Made by a program: the position numbers and the translations under genes. From positions 166,247 through 230,246 of the forward strand of contig NZ_QXEV01000002.1 of assembly GCF_003550015.1 (NCBI RefSeq): 64,000 nucleotides of DNA, in the 5' to 3' direction. The stretch is from Anaeroplasma bactoclasticum (GTDB lineage Bacteria; Bacillota_I; Bacilli_A; Acholeplasmatales; Anaeroplasmataceae). Below are positions 31,842-40,543 of the stretch, in pieces (within the stretch, counting starts at the first letter, position 1; every line of letters begins with the position of its first letter). Below the pieces are notes generated by a model. That model had not been told where the DNA came from, ran no database searches, and was given only the letters and a program-made list of their open reading frames with translations.

Positions 31842-33263
31842 ATGATAAAAGAAAAATGGGAAGCAATTAGTAATAACTTTAAAAGGTTTAGTAAAACTAC
31901 ATATTTTATAATAATGTTAAGTCTATTAACACTTTTTTCCTATTTTTTGGATATAACTGCAGTAGGATATATTACATTTACTGTAATATTATTCTTGCTA
32001 TTATTATTTGATTGTGATTTTAGTTCTTTTATTCCTATGATTTTTTTATGGTTTGGAGGATATAGAACAAATACTTGGCAAATACCATCTCCACCATTTG
32101 TAATAGTACTTATTATGTATGGCATTTGCTTGATTTTGTTTATCTATCGAATAATAAAAAATTATAAAATATATTATAAAAGATTAAAGAAGGATTATAT
32201 ATTTATTTCTTTAGTTTTAATATTAGTTTCTATGGCATTATCTTTGATTAATACTCCTGATTTAGCATTATCAGGCTTGGGAATAAGCCATTTTATAATA
32301 ATTTTATTATCTTATACATTAATTAAAATGACTGTTGAAATTAATGATAAATCTAGGAATTTCATCATTAAATCCATATTAATTACTGGATTAATGATTT
32401 CTATTCAGGCATTTTCTACATTAATTCTTGCACTAAATAGTGGCGATGATTTCTATAGTGTCTTATGTAATAGAGAATTAAATTTAGGCTATATGCATCC
32501 AAATCATTATGCAGCATTTTTAAATATTGGATGCATATTAGCTGTATATTATTTCTGTAAAAATAGAGAATCCATATTTAAAAGAATCATTGCAACTACA
32601 TGTTTATTAGTATTCTCATTTATTAGCTTACTTACAGCATCTCGTGGTGGTGGCGTTACTTATGCAATTACCATAGTGCTTGTTGTAGTAGTATATTTAA
32701 CATATACTTTAAGAATTAAAAAATATAACATGTTAAAAGACTTATATTATTTAATTCCATTCTTTGTTTTAGGAATTACCGGAATTATTGTCCTTGGATG
32801 TAATGGAATCCTTGGAGATATAATTCATAGATTCTTAAACTCAGGGTCCTCATTATCAGGAAGAGATTCATTGTACTTAATCGCTATAGAAAAGTTTAAA
32901 CTTCATTCATTAATTGGTAATGGAGTATATACTACTCGTTTATATTTTAGTGTATGGAACTATCATAATTACATATTGCAAATGCTTGGCACCTGTGGTG
33001 CTTTAGGATTATTAGCATTTTTGTTTTATTTATATGCATCGATTACAAGAAGCTTAAGATGGAGATCATATTCGGTATTTAGCTTAATTGTTATTTTGTA
33101 TTTTTTAATACATGGATTATTTGATACAACTTATTTCCATCACCTATTAATGCCTATAATACTTGCATTACAAGCAGTAGAATATGAAAATAATATAAAT
33201 TTATTTGAAATACAATATAGTGATATATTAATAAGAAATAATAATCCATTGGTAGAACTTTAG
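31842..33263 (+). CDS. Wzy-like polymerase paralogue 3
   Basis: A 473-residue polytopic protein, closest to the previous gene: both end with a near-identical ENNINLFEIQYS tail and share DLALSGLGISH, HPNHYAAFLNIG, SRGGG and WNYHNYILQMLGTCGALG. ATG 31842 is used because GAGAGTGG precedes it and because it aligns with the paralogue's KEKWE start. Three tandem copies, each with its own control signals, suggest alternative or successive polymerases rather than one complex (inference). Confidence 0.78.
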   Translation: MIKEKWEAISNNFKRFSKTTYFIIMLSLLTLFSYFLDITAVGYITFTVILFLLLLFDCDFSSFIPMIFLWFGGYRTNTWQIPSPPFVIVLIMYGICLILFIYRIIKNYKIYYKRLKKDYIFISLVLILVSMALSLINTPDLALSGLGISHFIIILLSYTLIKMTVEINDKSRNFIIKSILITGLMISIQAFSTLILALNSGDDFYSVLCNRELNLGYMHPNHYAAFLNIGCILAVYYFCKNRESIFKRIIATTCLLVFSFISLLTASRGGGVTYAITIVLVVVVYLTYTLRIKKYNMLKDLYYLIPFFVLGITGIIVLGCNGILGDIIHRFLNSGSSLSGRDSLYLIAIEKFKLHSLIGNGVYTTRLYFSVWNYHNYILQMLGTCGALGLLAFLFYLYASITRSLRWRSYSVFSLIVILYFLIHGLFDTTYFHHLLMPIILALQAVEYENNINLFEIQYSDILIRNNNPLVEL

Positions 33264-33278
33264 TTCTACCTTTTCATT
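33251..33278 (+). terminator. Intrinsic terminator
   Basis: GGTAGAACT / AGTTCTACC hairpin with a 2-base loop, then TTTTCATT. It overlaps the end of the coding region. Confidence 0.82.
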
Positions 33279-33325
33279 ATTATTTGTGATATACTATATA
33301 AAAATATAACGAGGATGTATTAAGT

Positions 33326-34651
33326 ATGAGCAAATATTTTGGTACAGATGGATTTAGAGGAAGATTTGGAATAGATATAAAAATAGAACATGCTTTAAAA
33401 ATAGGACAATATTTAGGATTCTATTATGGTTTAATGAATGTAGAAGGAATTATTATTGGGTGTGACCCAAGGGAATCTTCTCCATTTTTAAAGACTGCAG
33501 TAACAATGGGTATTAACTCATTAGGCGTTGATGTATATGATTTAGAAGAAATACCAACTCCGGGAGTTGCGTATCTATCTAGCATATACCATATGCCTGG
33601 AGTAATGATTTCTGCATCCCATAATCCATATTGGGATAATGGAATTAAGTTATTTAACGAAAATGGAGAAAAGATGGATGAAGCTATCATCCATGCCCTT
33701 GAGGTATTTATGGATTCTAAGGATACTCCATATACAGAAAAAGAAAAGGGAAGAATCATTCCATTTTCTGCAGGGAAAAAAACTTATATTGATTATTTAG
33801 TTTCAAAGGCAAAGGATTATACTGGATTAAATGTCGCAATTGATTTAGCTAATGGTGCAGCTTCATTTGTTGCAAAAGAAGTATTTAATAAGTTAAATGG
33901 TAATTTTACCTTTATTAATGATAATCCGGATGGTAAAAACATTAATAATGGCTGTGGTTCTACCTGTCTTGGTGCCATTAGTCAAGTAGTAGCTAAAGGT
34001 AACTATAATATTGGATTTAGCTATGATGGAGATAGTGATAGATGCCTTTTTGTAGATGAGGCAGGAAATGAATTATCTGGAGATCATATATTATATTTAA
34101 TTGGAAAATATATGAAATTAAAGGGATTACTTGAAAATGATACAGTAGTTGCAACAATAATGTCTAATATTGGGCTTGATAAAGCACTAGAAAAAGAAAA
34201 TATCAATATTGCAAGAGTTGATGTTGGAGATAAAAATGTATATTCTTATTTAAAACAAAACAATTGCAATTTTGGTGGTGAGCAATCTGGTCATATTATC
34301 TTTTTAGATGATTTAAATACTGGAGATGGTATTTTAACTTCAATTAAGATTTTAAATATCTTAACTGAATTAAAATTACCAATATCTAAATTATTAGAAG
34401 ATATTACAATTTATCCTCAAATATTAAAGAATGTAGTAGTAAAGGATAAAGATGCAGTTTTAAATAATAAAGAAATTAAGGATTTAATTTTGGAAAAAGA
34501 AAAAGAATTATCCTCTGGTAGAGTTTTAGTTCGTGCATCAGGCACTGAACCTAAAATAAGAGTAATGGCAGAGGCCAATACCTTTGATTTAGCTTTAAGT
34601 GTAGTAGATGATATTATAAATGCAATAGAAGAATTAAATGTAAATCTATAA
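33326..34651 (+). CDS. glmM: Phosphoglucosamine mutase (GlmM-type phosphohexomutase)
   Basis: Interconverts glucosamine-6-phosphate and glucosamine-1-phosphate for UDP-GlcNAc. FGTDGFRG opens the protein, ISASHNP carries the phosphoserine near residue 98, DGDSDR near 235 binds Mg, and RASGTEPKIRVMAE near the end is the GlmM-type sugar-phosphate loop. At 441 residues it is family length. GlmS and a GlmU-like acetyltransferase follow within 2.6 kb, which supports GlmM. A phosphomannomutase role, which the GDP-mannose branch also needs, cannot be excluded and may be shared. An extended -10, TGATATACT, lies at 33287-33295. Confidence 0.85.
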   Translation: MSKYFGTDGFRGRFGIDIKIEHALKIGQYLGFYYGLMNVEGIIIGCDPRESSPFLKTAVTMGINSLGVDVYDLEEIPTPGVAYLSSIYHMPGVMISASHNPYWDNGIKLFNENGEKMDEAIIHALEVFMDSKDTPYTEKEKGRIIPFSAGKKTYIDYLVSKAKDYTGLNVAIDLANGAASFVAKEVFNKLNGNFTFINDNPDGKNINNGCGSTCLGAISQVVAKGNYNIGFSYDGDSDRCLFVDEAGNELSGDHILYLIGKYMKLKGLLENDTVVATIMSNIGLDKALEKENINIARVDVGDKNVYSYLKQNNCNFGGEQSGHIIFLDDLNTGDGILTSIKILNILTELKLPISKLLEDITIYPQILKNVVVKDKDAVLNNKEIKDLILEKEKELSSGRVLVRASGTEPKIRVMAEANTFDLALSVVDDIINAIEELNVNL

Positions 34652-34693
34652 CAAAAGTTTAAAGTAGTTATTTCATTTTTAGATGAAAAAGTA

Positions 34694-34723
34694 TTGAAAT
34701 CTATAAAGAATTTATAATATACT
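34694..34723 (+). promoter_or_regulatory. Promoter of the 55-residue gene
   Basis: TTGAAA (34694-34699), 18 bases, TATACT (34718-34723), 24 bases before the start codon. Confidence 0.6.
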
Positions 34724-34747
34724 ATTATTGCCTATGGAGGGATTAAG

Positions 34748-34915
34748 ATGACTATTGAATTTGATGAGTTAGAACTAGATTTAGTAAAAACTTTAGTTAA
34801 GATGGATTTATTAGAATCTAAAGAAACCCTAAAGTATCTTACTGATGCAGAAGAAAAAGAAACTTTAGAACAAAATATCCGTATCTTAGAAGGATTACAA
34901 AAGAAATTGAAGTAG
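34748..34915 (+). CDS. Small hypothetical helical protein (55 residues)
   Basis: An ATG behind GGAGGG opens a 55-codon frame with its own promoter and terminator. The product (MTIEFDELELDLVKTLVKM..., rich in Leu, Glu and Lys) is predicted to be one long or two short amphipathic helices. No family is recognised. The clean signals make it a real gene. Confidence 0.72.
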   Translation: MTIEFDELELDLVKTLVKMDLLESKETLKYLTDAEEKETLEQNIRILEGLQKKLK

Positions 34916-34919
34916 TAAA

Positions 34920-34942
34920 TGGAGGGATTTTCCCTCCTTTTA
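34920..34942 (+). terminator. Intrinsic terminator
   Basis: GGAGGGA-TTT-TCCCTCC followed by TTTTATTTT. Confidence 0.9.
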
Positions 34943-35055
34943 TTTTGCATATGATATAAATGAATTTTATTATTTATATAAATTATATAAAATTCTGTTA
35001 TATGTCTAAAATGAATACACAAAAGATTTCAATTTGTGAAGTAAATATTTATATC

Positions 35056-35075
35056 TATAAAAGTTTACTTTTATA
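35056..35075 (+). other. Inverted repeat in the 34.9-35.25 kb intergenic region
   Basis: TATAAAAG-TTTA-CTTTTATA. The 335-base gap upstream of the GlmU-like gene holds no credible ORF; it contains this dyad, a promoter and two leader palindromes (listed separately). Confidence 0.4.
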
Positions 35076-35158
35076 AAAGAAATGTATAGCATACTCTACA
35101 ATTGTGAAAGAATATTTCAAACTTTTGTGCAATTCTTCTTCAAAAATTAGTGATATCG

Positions 35159-35229
35159 TTGTTTTTATAATTATTTATGGTAAAATTATTATAATGCATA
35201 TATATGCATTGTAATACTTATAGTATTAC
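35159..35229 (+). promoter_or_regulatory. Promoter and palindromic leader of the glm acetyltransferase-glmS unit
   Basis: TTGTTT (35159-35164), 16 bases, TAAAAT (35181-35186). Two back-to-back inverted repeats follow: a perfect 18-bp palindrome AATGCATATATATGCATT (35193-35210) and GTAATACT-TAT-AGTATTAC (35211-35229). They lie in the expected 5' untranslated region, just before AGAAGGAGGG. Confidence 0.55.
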
Positions 35230-35250
35230 TAGAAGGAGGGATATTCAAAA

Positions 35251-35913
35251 ATGAATGAACTAAAGATTACATATTTGTATGATTTGAGTCATACAATCTT
35301 AAATGAGTATCTTTTGAAATTTGAATACCCTTGGGAAGCACTAAATTGTTTAAAAGATGAAATCATTCAATTTGGGAATAAATTAGATTTGAATGAATAT
35401 AATCTCATTAAAGAAAATGTTTGGGTACATAAAACTGCCAAAGTGTTTAATAGTGTATATTTAGATGGGCCACTAATTATTTGTGAAGGTGCAGAAATAA
35501 GACATTCAGCATATATTAGAGGATCTGTTGTAGTTGGAAAGAATGCAGTAGTAGGGAATTCTTCTGAAATTAAGAATTCAATACTGTTTGATTCAACGCA
35601 AGTTCCTCACTTCAACTACATTGGAGACTCCATATTAGGCTATAAAGCCCATATGGGAGCTGGGGCAGTAACATCAAATTTGAAAAGTGATAAATCACTT
35701 GTTGTAATACATAATGGATGTACTGATATAAAAACAAATCTAAAGAAGGTTGGAGCCTTCTTAGGGGATTTTGTTGAAGTTGGTTGTAATTCAGTTTTAA
35801 ACCCTGGAACAGTAGTTGGAAAAAATTCAAATATCTATCCACTTTCTAGTGTAAGAGGAGTAGTAAAAGAAAATTCAATTTATAAACAAGGAATTGTTGT
35901 AGAAAAGAGGTAA
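35251..35913 (+). CDS. GlmU-type left-handed beta-helix acyltransferase (no pyrophosphorylase domain)
   Basis: A 220-residue protein with a helical N-terminal 70 residues and a left-handed beta-helix (WVHKTAKVFNSVYL, IRGSVVVGKNAVVGNSSEI). PHFNYIGDSILG near residue 120 matches the GlmU C-terminal signature that lines the acetyl-CoA site. The uridylyltransferase domain of GlmU is absent. It sits six bases before glmS, so glucosamine-1-phosphate acetylation is likely. Relatives are often annotated as UDP-N-acetylglucosamine pyrophosphorylase-related proteins. Confidence 0.8.
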   Translation: MNELKITYLYDLSHTILNEYLLKFEYPWEALNCLKDEIIQFGNKLDLNEYNLIKENVWVHKTAKVFNSVYLDGPLIICEGAEIRHSAYIRGSVVVGKNAVVGNSSEIKNSILFDSTQVPHFNYIGDSILGYKAHMGAGAVTSNLKSDKSLVVIHNGCTDIKTNLKKVGAFLGDFVEVGCNSVLNPGTVVGKNSNIYPLSSVRGVVKENSIYKQGIVVEKR

Positions 35914-35919
35914 ATACTC

Positions 35920-37761
35920 GTGTGTGGTATTGTAGGTTATGTTGGTAAGAATCCTGCAAAAGAAATTCTTTTGGATGGTCTTACTAAGCTTGAATACCGC
36001 GGATATGATTCAGCTGGTATCGCTTTGAGAAATAAAGATGCAGAACCAGTAATTATTAAAGCGGAGGGCATTTTAAAAAATTTAATAGATAAAGTAAATG
36101 CCCAAGGCGAACTTGCTGCAACTTCAGGTATTGCACATACAAGATGGGCAACTCATGGATCTCAAAGTGAGATTAACGCTCACCCTCACTCTTCAAGTGA
36201 TAATTTCATTTTAGGTGTTCATAATGGAATTATAGAAAACTTCCATGAGCTAAAAGAAAAACTTTTGCATAATGGCTATAAGTTTTATTCAGATACAGAT
36301 ACAGAAGTATTAATTAAGCTTGTAGATTATTATTACAAAAAATATAAGGTTGGACCTGTTGATGCCATCAACAAGGTCATGGTAAGAGCAAGAGGCTCAT
36401 TTGCAATTGCATTAATGTTTAAAGATTTTCCGGATGAGGTATGGTTTGCTAAAAAAGGCTCACCATTAATTGTTGGAAAATCAAAGGATGGTTGTTATTT
36501 AGCATCAGATATTCCAGCCATTTTAAAGCATACAAATGAAATCTACTATGTAGAAGATTTCCAATGTGGATGCTTAAAAGAAAAATCTCTTACATTTTAT
36601 GATTTAAATGGGGATGATGTAACATCAACAATGGAATTAAAAACAATTGAATGGAAAGCATCTGATACAGAAAAAGGAAATTATCCATTCTATATGATTA
36701 AAGAAATAGAAGAACAGCCTAAGGCTGTTTGGGCATGTCTTAATGTATATACGAAAAATGATTTAGTTGACTTTGAGGCTATCGGTCTTACTAAGGAATA
36801 CCTTAGTAGCCTAGATAATATCTACATATTAGGTTGTGGGTCAGCCTATAATGTAGGTAAGGTTTCTGAATGTATTATTGAAGAATTAACGAATTGCCAG
36901 GTTAGAGTTGAGCTTGCGAGTGAATTTAAATATAGAAACTATAAGTTAAATAAGAATTCACTAGCAATAATAATCTCTCAATCTGGTGAAACAAAGGATT
37001 CTTATGAAGCCTTATTAAAGTGTAAAAATGAAGGAATTAAGACCTTATCCATTGTAAATGTGAAGGGCTCTGTAATTCCAAGGAATTCAGATTATCACAT
37101 TTACACTTATGCAGGCCCTGAGATTGCAGTTGCAACCACTAAGGCTTATTCATCTCAGCTTCTAGTAATGTATTTATTCTCTTTAGCTTTAGCTGAAGCA
37201 AAAGGAGATATTACTTTAGAAGATGAAAAGAAATACATTAAGGAATTAAAATCCTTACCAGAAAAGATGGAGCACATCCTAAGTGATAAGGCTTCTGTAC
37301 AAAAGCTTGCAAACCATTTTGTTTCCAAAAAAGATGTATTCTTTATTGGAAGAGAAATGGATTATGCAATATCAGAAGAAGGATCACTTAAGTTTAAAGA
37401 AGTAACCTATATCCATAGTGAAGCAAAGCCATCTGGTGAGCTTAAGCATGGAACATTATCGCTAATTACAGATGGTGTACCAGTAATTGCAATTGCAACT
37501 CAAAATGAATTACTAGAAAAATCCATATCAAATATGGAAGAAGTAAAATCAAGAGGTGCAAGTGTAATTGCACTTACTATGGAAGGTGCAGATGTAAGTA
37601 AATCTAGTAAGTATCAGATTTATATACCTAAAACAAATAAGCTCTTTACAGCTAGTCTTGCAATAATTTATCTACAGCTTCTTGCTTACTATGTAAGCAT
37701 AGCTAAAGGTATTAATCCAGATCAGCCAAGAAACCTAGCTAAGAGCGTTACAGTAGAATAG
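35920..37761 (+). CDS. glmS: Glutamine--fructose-6-phosphate aminotransferase (isomerizing)
   Basis: Makes glucosamine-6-phosphate from fructose-6-phosphate and glutamine. GTG start followed directly by a Cys codon, the N-terminal nucleophile after Met removal (CGIVGYVG). HTRWATHG near residue 73 and the two SIS domains (GCGSAYN, SQSGETKDS) are present, and the chain ends DQPRNLAKSVTVE as in the family. At 613 residues it is full length. The six-base gap to the previous gene leaves no room for a glmS ribozyme, so control must lie upstream at the shared promoter. Confidence 0.97.
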   Translation: MCGIVGYVGKNPAKEILLDGLTKLEYRGYDSAGIALRNKDAEPVIIKAEGILKNLIDKVNAQGELAATSGIAHTRWATHGSQSEINAHPHSSSDNFILGVHNGIIENFHELKEKLLHNGYKFYSDTDTEVLIKLVDYYYKKYKVGPVDAINKVMVRARGSFAIALMFKDFPDEVWFAKKGSPLIVGKSKDGCYLASDIPAILKHTNEIYYVEDFQCGCLKEKSLTFYDLNGDDVTSTMELKTIEWKASDTEKGNYPFYMIKEIEEQPKAVWACLNVYTKNDLVDFEAIGLTKEYLSSLDNIYILGCGSAYNVGKVSECIIEELTNCQVRVELASEFKYRNYKLNKNSLAIIISQSGETKDSYEALLKCKNEGIKTLSIVNVKGSVIPRNSDYHIYTYAGPEIAVATTKAYSSQLLVMYLFSLALAEAKGDITLEDEKKYIKELKSLPEKMEHILSDKASVQKLANHFVSKKDVFFIGREMDYAISEEGSLKFKEVTYIHSEAKPSGELKHGTLSLITDGVPVIAIATQNELLEKSISNMEEVKSRGASVIALTMEGADVSKSSKYQIYIPKTNKLFTASLAIIYLQLLAYYVSIAKGINPDQPRNLAKSVTVE

Positions 37762-37792
37762 CATAAAAAACGTTAAATAAGGAGAGTTTTGT

Positions 37793-38569
37793 ATGAAGGT
37801 AGTAATACTAGCTGGTGGACTTGGAACAAGGATTTCTGAAGAGTCATATTTAAAACCAAAGCCAATGATTGAAATTGGGAATTATCCGATTTTAGTTCAT
37901 ATCATGAGAATATATGCAACAAATGGATTTAATGATTTTGTGGTTTGTGCTGGTTATAAACAACAAGTGATAAAAGAGTATTTTGCCCATTTTAATATGT
38001 ATACAAATGATGTTCAATTCGATTTTGCAACAGGAGACAGACATTTATTTAATGCTCCAAAGTTTGATTGGAAGGTTACTGTTGTTGATACAGGCAATAA
38101 TACTCAAACTGGTGGACGTATTTTACGTGCAAGTAAGTATTTGAATGATGAGCCATTCCTATTAACCTATGGTGATGCAGTTGGAGATGTCGATATTAAT
38201 GCAGTTATTGAATGCCATAAAAAATCTGGTAAGCTTGCTACTATAACTGTGTATAACTTTGGTCAATCTAAAGGTGTTGTTGATATGAAGAAGAATGGAC
38301 AAGTTAATGCCTTTAGAGAAAAATCTGATTTGGATGGTGACTTAATTAATATTGGATTTATGGTTATAGAACCAGCTGTTTTAGGTATGATTGAAAATGA
38401 TGAATCTATTTTAGAAAAGCATGTTCTTCAAAAATTAGCCAAAATGGGTCAATTAAACGCATATGTTCATAAAGGATTCTGGCAGTGTATGGATACAATG
38501 AATGAAAAGAAGAAACTTGAGGATTTATATATATCTGATAATTGTCCTTGGAAGGTATGGAAGAAATAA
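37793..38569 (+). CDS. rfbF: Glucose-1-phosphate cytidylyltransferase
   Basis: First step of CDP-deoxysugar synthesis: CTP plus glucose-1-phosphate to CDP-glucose. GGLGTRISEES near the start and KPKPMIEIG are the RfbF fingerprint; GFWQCMDTMNEK near the end is also typical. At 258 residues it is family length. It overlaps slightly in transcription with rfbG, which begins two bases after its stop. Confidence 0.95.
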   Translation: MKVVILAGGLGTRISEESYLKPKPMIEIGNYPILVHIMRIYATNGFNDFVVCAGYKQQVIKEYFAHFNMYTNDVQFDFATGDRHLFNAPKFDWKVTVVDTGNNTQTGGRILRASKYLNDEPFLLTYGDAVGDVDINAVIECHKKSGKLATITVYNFGQSKGVVDMKKNGQVNAFREKSDLDGDLINIGFMVIEPAVLGMIENDESILEKHVLQKLAKMGQLNAYVHKGFWQCMDTMNEKKKLEDLYISDNCPWKVWKK

Positions 38570-38570
38570 T

Positions 38571-39632
38571 ATGTTAGACTTAAGTTTTTATAAAGACAAG
38601 AAAGTATTAATTACTGGTCATACAGGCTTTAAGGGTACTTGGTTAACTAGAATTTTAGTTAATGCAGGTGCAGTAGTTTGTGGATATTCCTTAGGGGCAC
38701 CAACAAACCCTAATTTATTCTCTTTAGCTAAGGTAGAAGATAAGATTAAGCATGTTATTGGTGATATAAGAGATTATAAACACTTAAAGAGTGTATTTGA
38801 TGAATTCCAACCTGAAATTGTAATTCATCTTGCTGCACAGCCTATTGTAAGAGAATCTTATAAGAATCCACTATACACATATGAAACAAATGTTATGGGT
38901 ACAGCAAACATTTGTGAATGTGTAAGATTAACTAAATCTGTTAAATCATTCCTAAATGTTACTACAGATAAGGTATATCTTAATGAAGATATGCCAGATC
39001 ATGCATTTAAAGAAACAGAACCACTAGATGGATATGATCCATATAGTAATTCTAAATCTTGTAGTGAGCTAGTAACTCATTCTTATAAAAAATCCTTCTT
39101 TAAGGATATGGATGTATCTGTTTCTACTGCTAGAGCAGGTAATGTTATTGGTGGTGGTGATTTTGCAAAAGATAGAATCATCCCAGACTGCATTAGAGCA
39201 GTAGAAAAGAATCAAGAAATTGTTGTTAGAAATCCATATTCTACAAGACCTTATCAGCATGTTTTAGAGCCTTTATATATTTATCTATGTATTTGTGAAA
39301 AACAATATGGAAATAAAGATTTTGAAGGATACTTTAATGTAGGACCTGATGATTGTGACTGCATTAATACAGGAGATTTAGTTGCACTATTCTGCCAAAC
39401 TTGGGGTAATGGTGTAAGCTGGGTATCTAGATATGATGGTGGTCCACATGAGGCTACATTCTTAAAGCTTGATAACTGGAAGATTAAAGATACATTTGGT
39501 TGGAGACCTAGATGGCACATCCAAGAATGTATGAAAAAAATAGTAGAATTCACAAAGGTATATTTTAACAATAAAGAAGATGTACCTTTTGAAATGGATA
39601 GAGAAATAAAGGAATTCTTTAAGGTAAAGTAG
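38571..39632 (+). CDS. rfbG: CDP-glucose 4,6-dehydratase
   Basis: Converts CDP-glucose to CDP-4-keto-6-deoxyglucose. Rossmann motif TGHTGFKGTW near residue 15, HLAAQPIVRESY near 85 and YDPYSNSK (catalytic YxxxK) near 157 are diagnostic of RfbG. ATG 38571 is used; the upstream in-frame ATG lies inside rfbF. At 353 residues it is family length. Confidence 0.95.
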   Translation: MLDLSFYKDKKVLITGHTGFKGTWLTRILVNAGAVVCGYSLGAPTNPNLFSLAKVEDKIKHVIGDIRDYKHLKSVFDEFQPEIVIHLAAQPIVRESYKNPLYTYETNVMGTANICECVRLTKSVKSFLNVTTDKVYLNEDMPDHAFKETEPLDGYDPYSNSKSCSELVTHSYKKSFFKDMDVSVSTARAGNVIGGGDFAKDRIIPDCIRAVEKNQEIVVRNPYSTRPYQHVLEPLYIYLCICEKQYGNKDFEGYFNVGPDDCDCINTGDLVALFCQTWGNGVSWVSRYDGGPHEATFLKLDNWKIKDTFGWRPRWHIQECMKKIVEFTKVYFNNKEDVPFEMDREIKEFFKVK

Positions 39633-39633
39633 T

Positions 39634-40542
39634 ATGAGAGTAATTGTTACAGGAGCTAATGGTTTTGTTGGTTCTAATTTAGTAAAAAAACTTGTTGAAA
39701 ATAATATTGAAGTATTAGCTATAGATTTATCTTTTAATCCATCTAGATTAGAAGCAAATGATAAAATTGAAACATTAGAATTATCTATAGATAACATAGC
39801 TTCTTTAAAAGATAAAATAGCTAAAACATATGATGTATTTTATCATTTTGCATGGGTTGGATCCGCTGGTCCATTAAGATGTGATGAGGCTGTTCAAGTT
39901 AAAAATGCGATGTGGACAGTGGATTGTTTAAGAACTGCCCATGAAATTGGCTGCCAAAAATTTATTTGTGCAGGAACTATTATGGAATATGAAGTACATG
40001 CCGCAATGTATGCGCAAGGCTCAAAGCCAGGTGCAGCATATATTTATGGTGTAGGAAAGGTATTAGCACATGAATTATGTAAGCCAATTGCCAATCAGCT
40101 TGGTATTGATTTAATTTGGACATATATCACTAACGCCTATGGCGTTGGGGAAAAGTCTCCAAGATTCATCAATACTACATTAAGAAAGATTATTCATAAT
40201 GAACCACTTGAATTTACAGCAGGTACACAAAATTATGATTTTGTATACATCGACGATGTAGCAAATGCATTTTATTTAGTTGGTTTACACGGAAAAGCTA
40301 ATAAGGGTTATATGATTGGTTCTGGTAATGCAAGACCATTAAAAGAGTTTATTATTGAAATGTGTGATGCAAATGCAAAAGATAATAAACCATTATTTGG
40401 CAATGTACCATTTACAGGTGTAAATGTTGATATTAATACATTTGATATTAGTGATTTAGTTTATGATTGTGGATTTAAACCTACAGTATCCTTTGCTGAT
40501 GGTACAAAACGCACAATCGAATGGTTAAAGGAAGTAGATTAA
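39634..40542 (+). CDS. NAD-dependent epimerase/dehydratase, probable CDP-4-keto-6-deoxyhexose reductase
   Basis: An extended SDR of 302 residues: TGANGFVGSN at the N-terminus, FICAGTIMEYE for the catalytic Ser/Thr region and YIYGVGK for Tyr-Lys. FVYIDDVANAFYL is a usual SDR block. Placed between rfbG and a 3,5-epimerase, it is the likely final reductase of the CDP-sugar. Relatives include abequose/paratose synthases, but no C3 dehydrase is present, so the product is more likely a 6-deoxyhexose than a 3,6-dideoxyhexose (inference). Confidence 0.75.
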   Translation: MRVIVTGANGFVGSNLVKKLVENNIEVLAIDLSFNPSRLEANDKIETLELSIDNIASLKDKIAKTYDVFYHFAWVGSAGPLRCDEAVQVKNAMWTVDCLRTAHEIGCQKFICAGTIMEYEVHAAMYAQGSKPGAAYIYGVGKVLAHELCKPIANQLGIDLIWTYITNAYGVGEKSPRFINTTLRKIIHNEPLEFTAGTQNYDFVYIDDVANAFYLVGLHGKANKGYMIGSGNARPLKEFIIEMCDANAKDNKPLFGNVPFTGVNVDINTFDISDLVYDCGFKPTVSFADGTKRTIEWLKEVD

Positions 40543-40543
40543 T

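Noticed and set aside
33424..33759. 111-codon antisense ORF opposite glmM
   Set aside because: It mirrors a clear conserved gene, has no ribosome binding site and matches no family; open antisense frames are common in this AT-rich coding style.
34732..35022. 96-codon minus-strand ORF over the small gene at 34748
   Set aside because: The plus strand has a promoter, ribosome binding site, ORF and terminator in the right order; the minus ORF has none.
35900..35925. glmS ribozyme upstream of glmS
   Set aside because: Only six bases separate glmS from the preceding gene, so there is no room for the ribozyme.
39281..39797. Antisense ORFs of 96 and 111 codons opposite rfbG and the reductase
   Set aside because: Shadows of conserved enzymes; no ribosome binding site or promoter on the minus strand.
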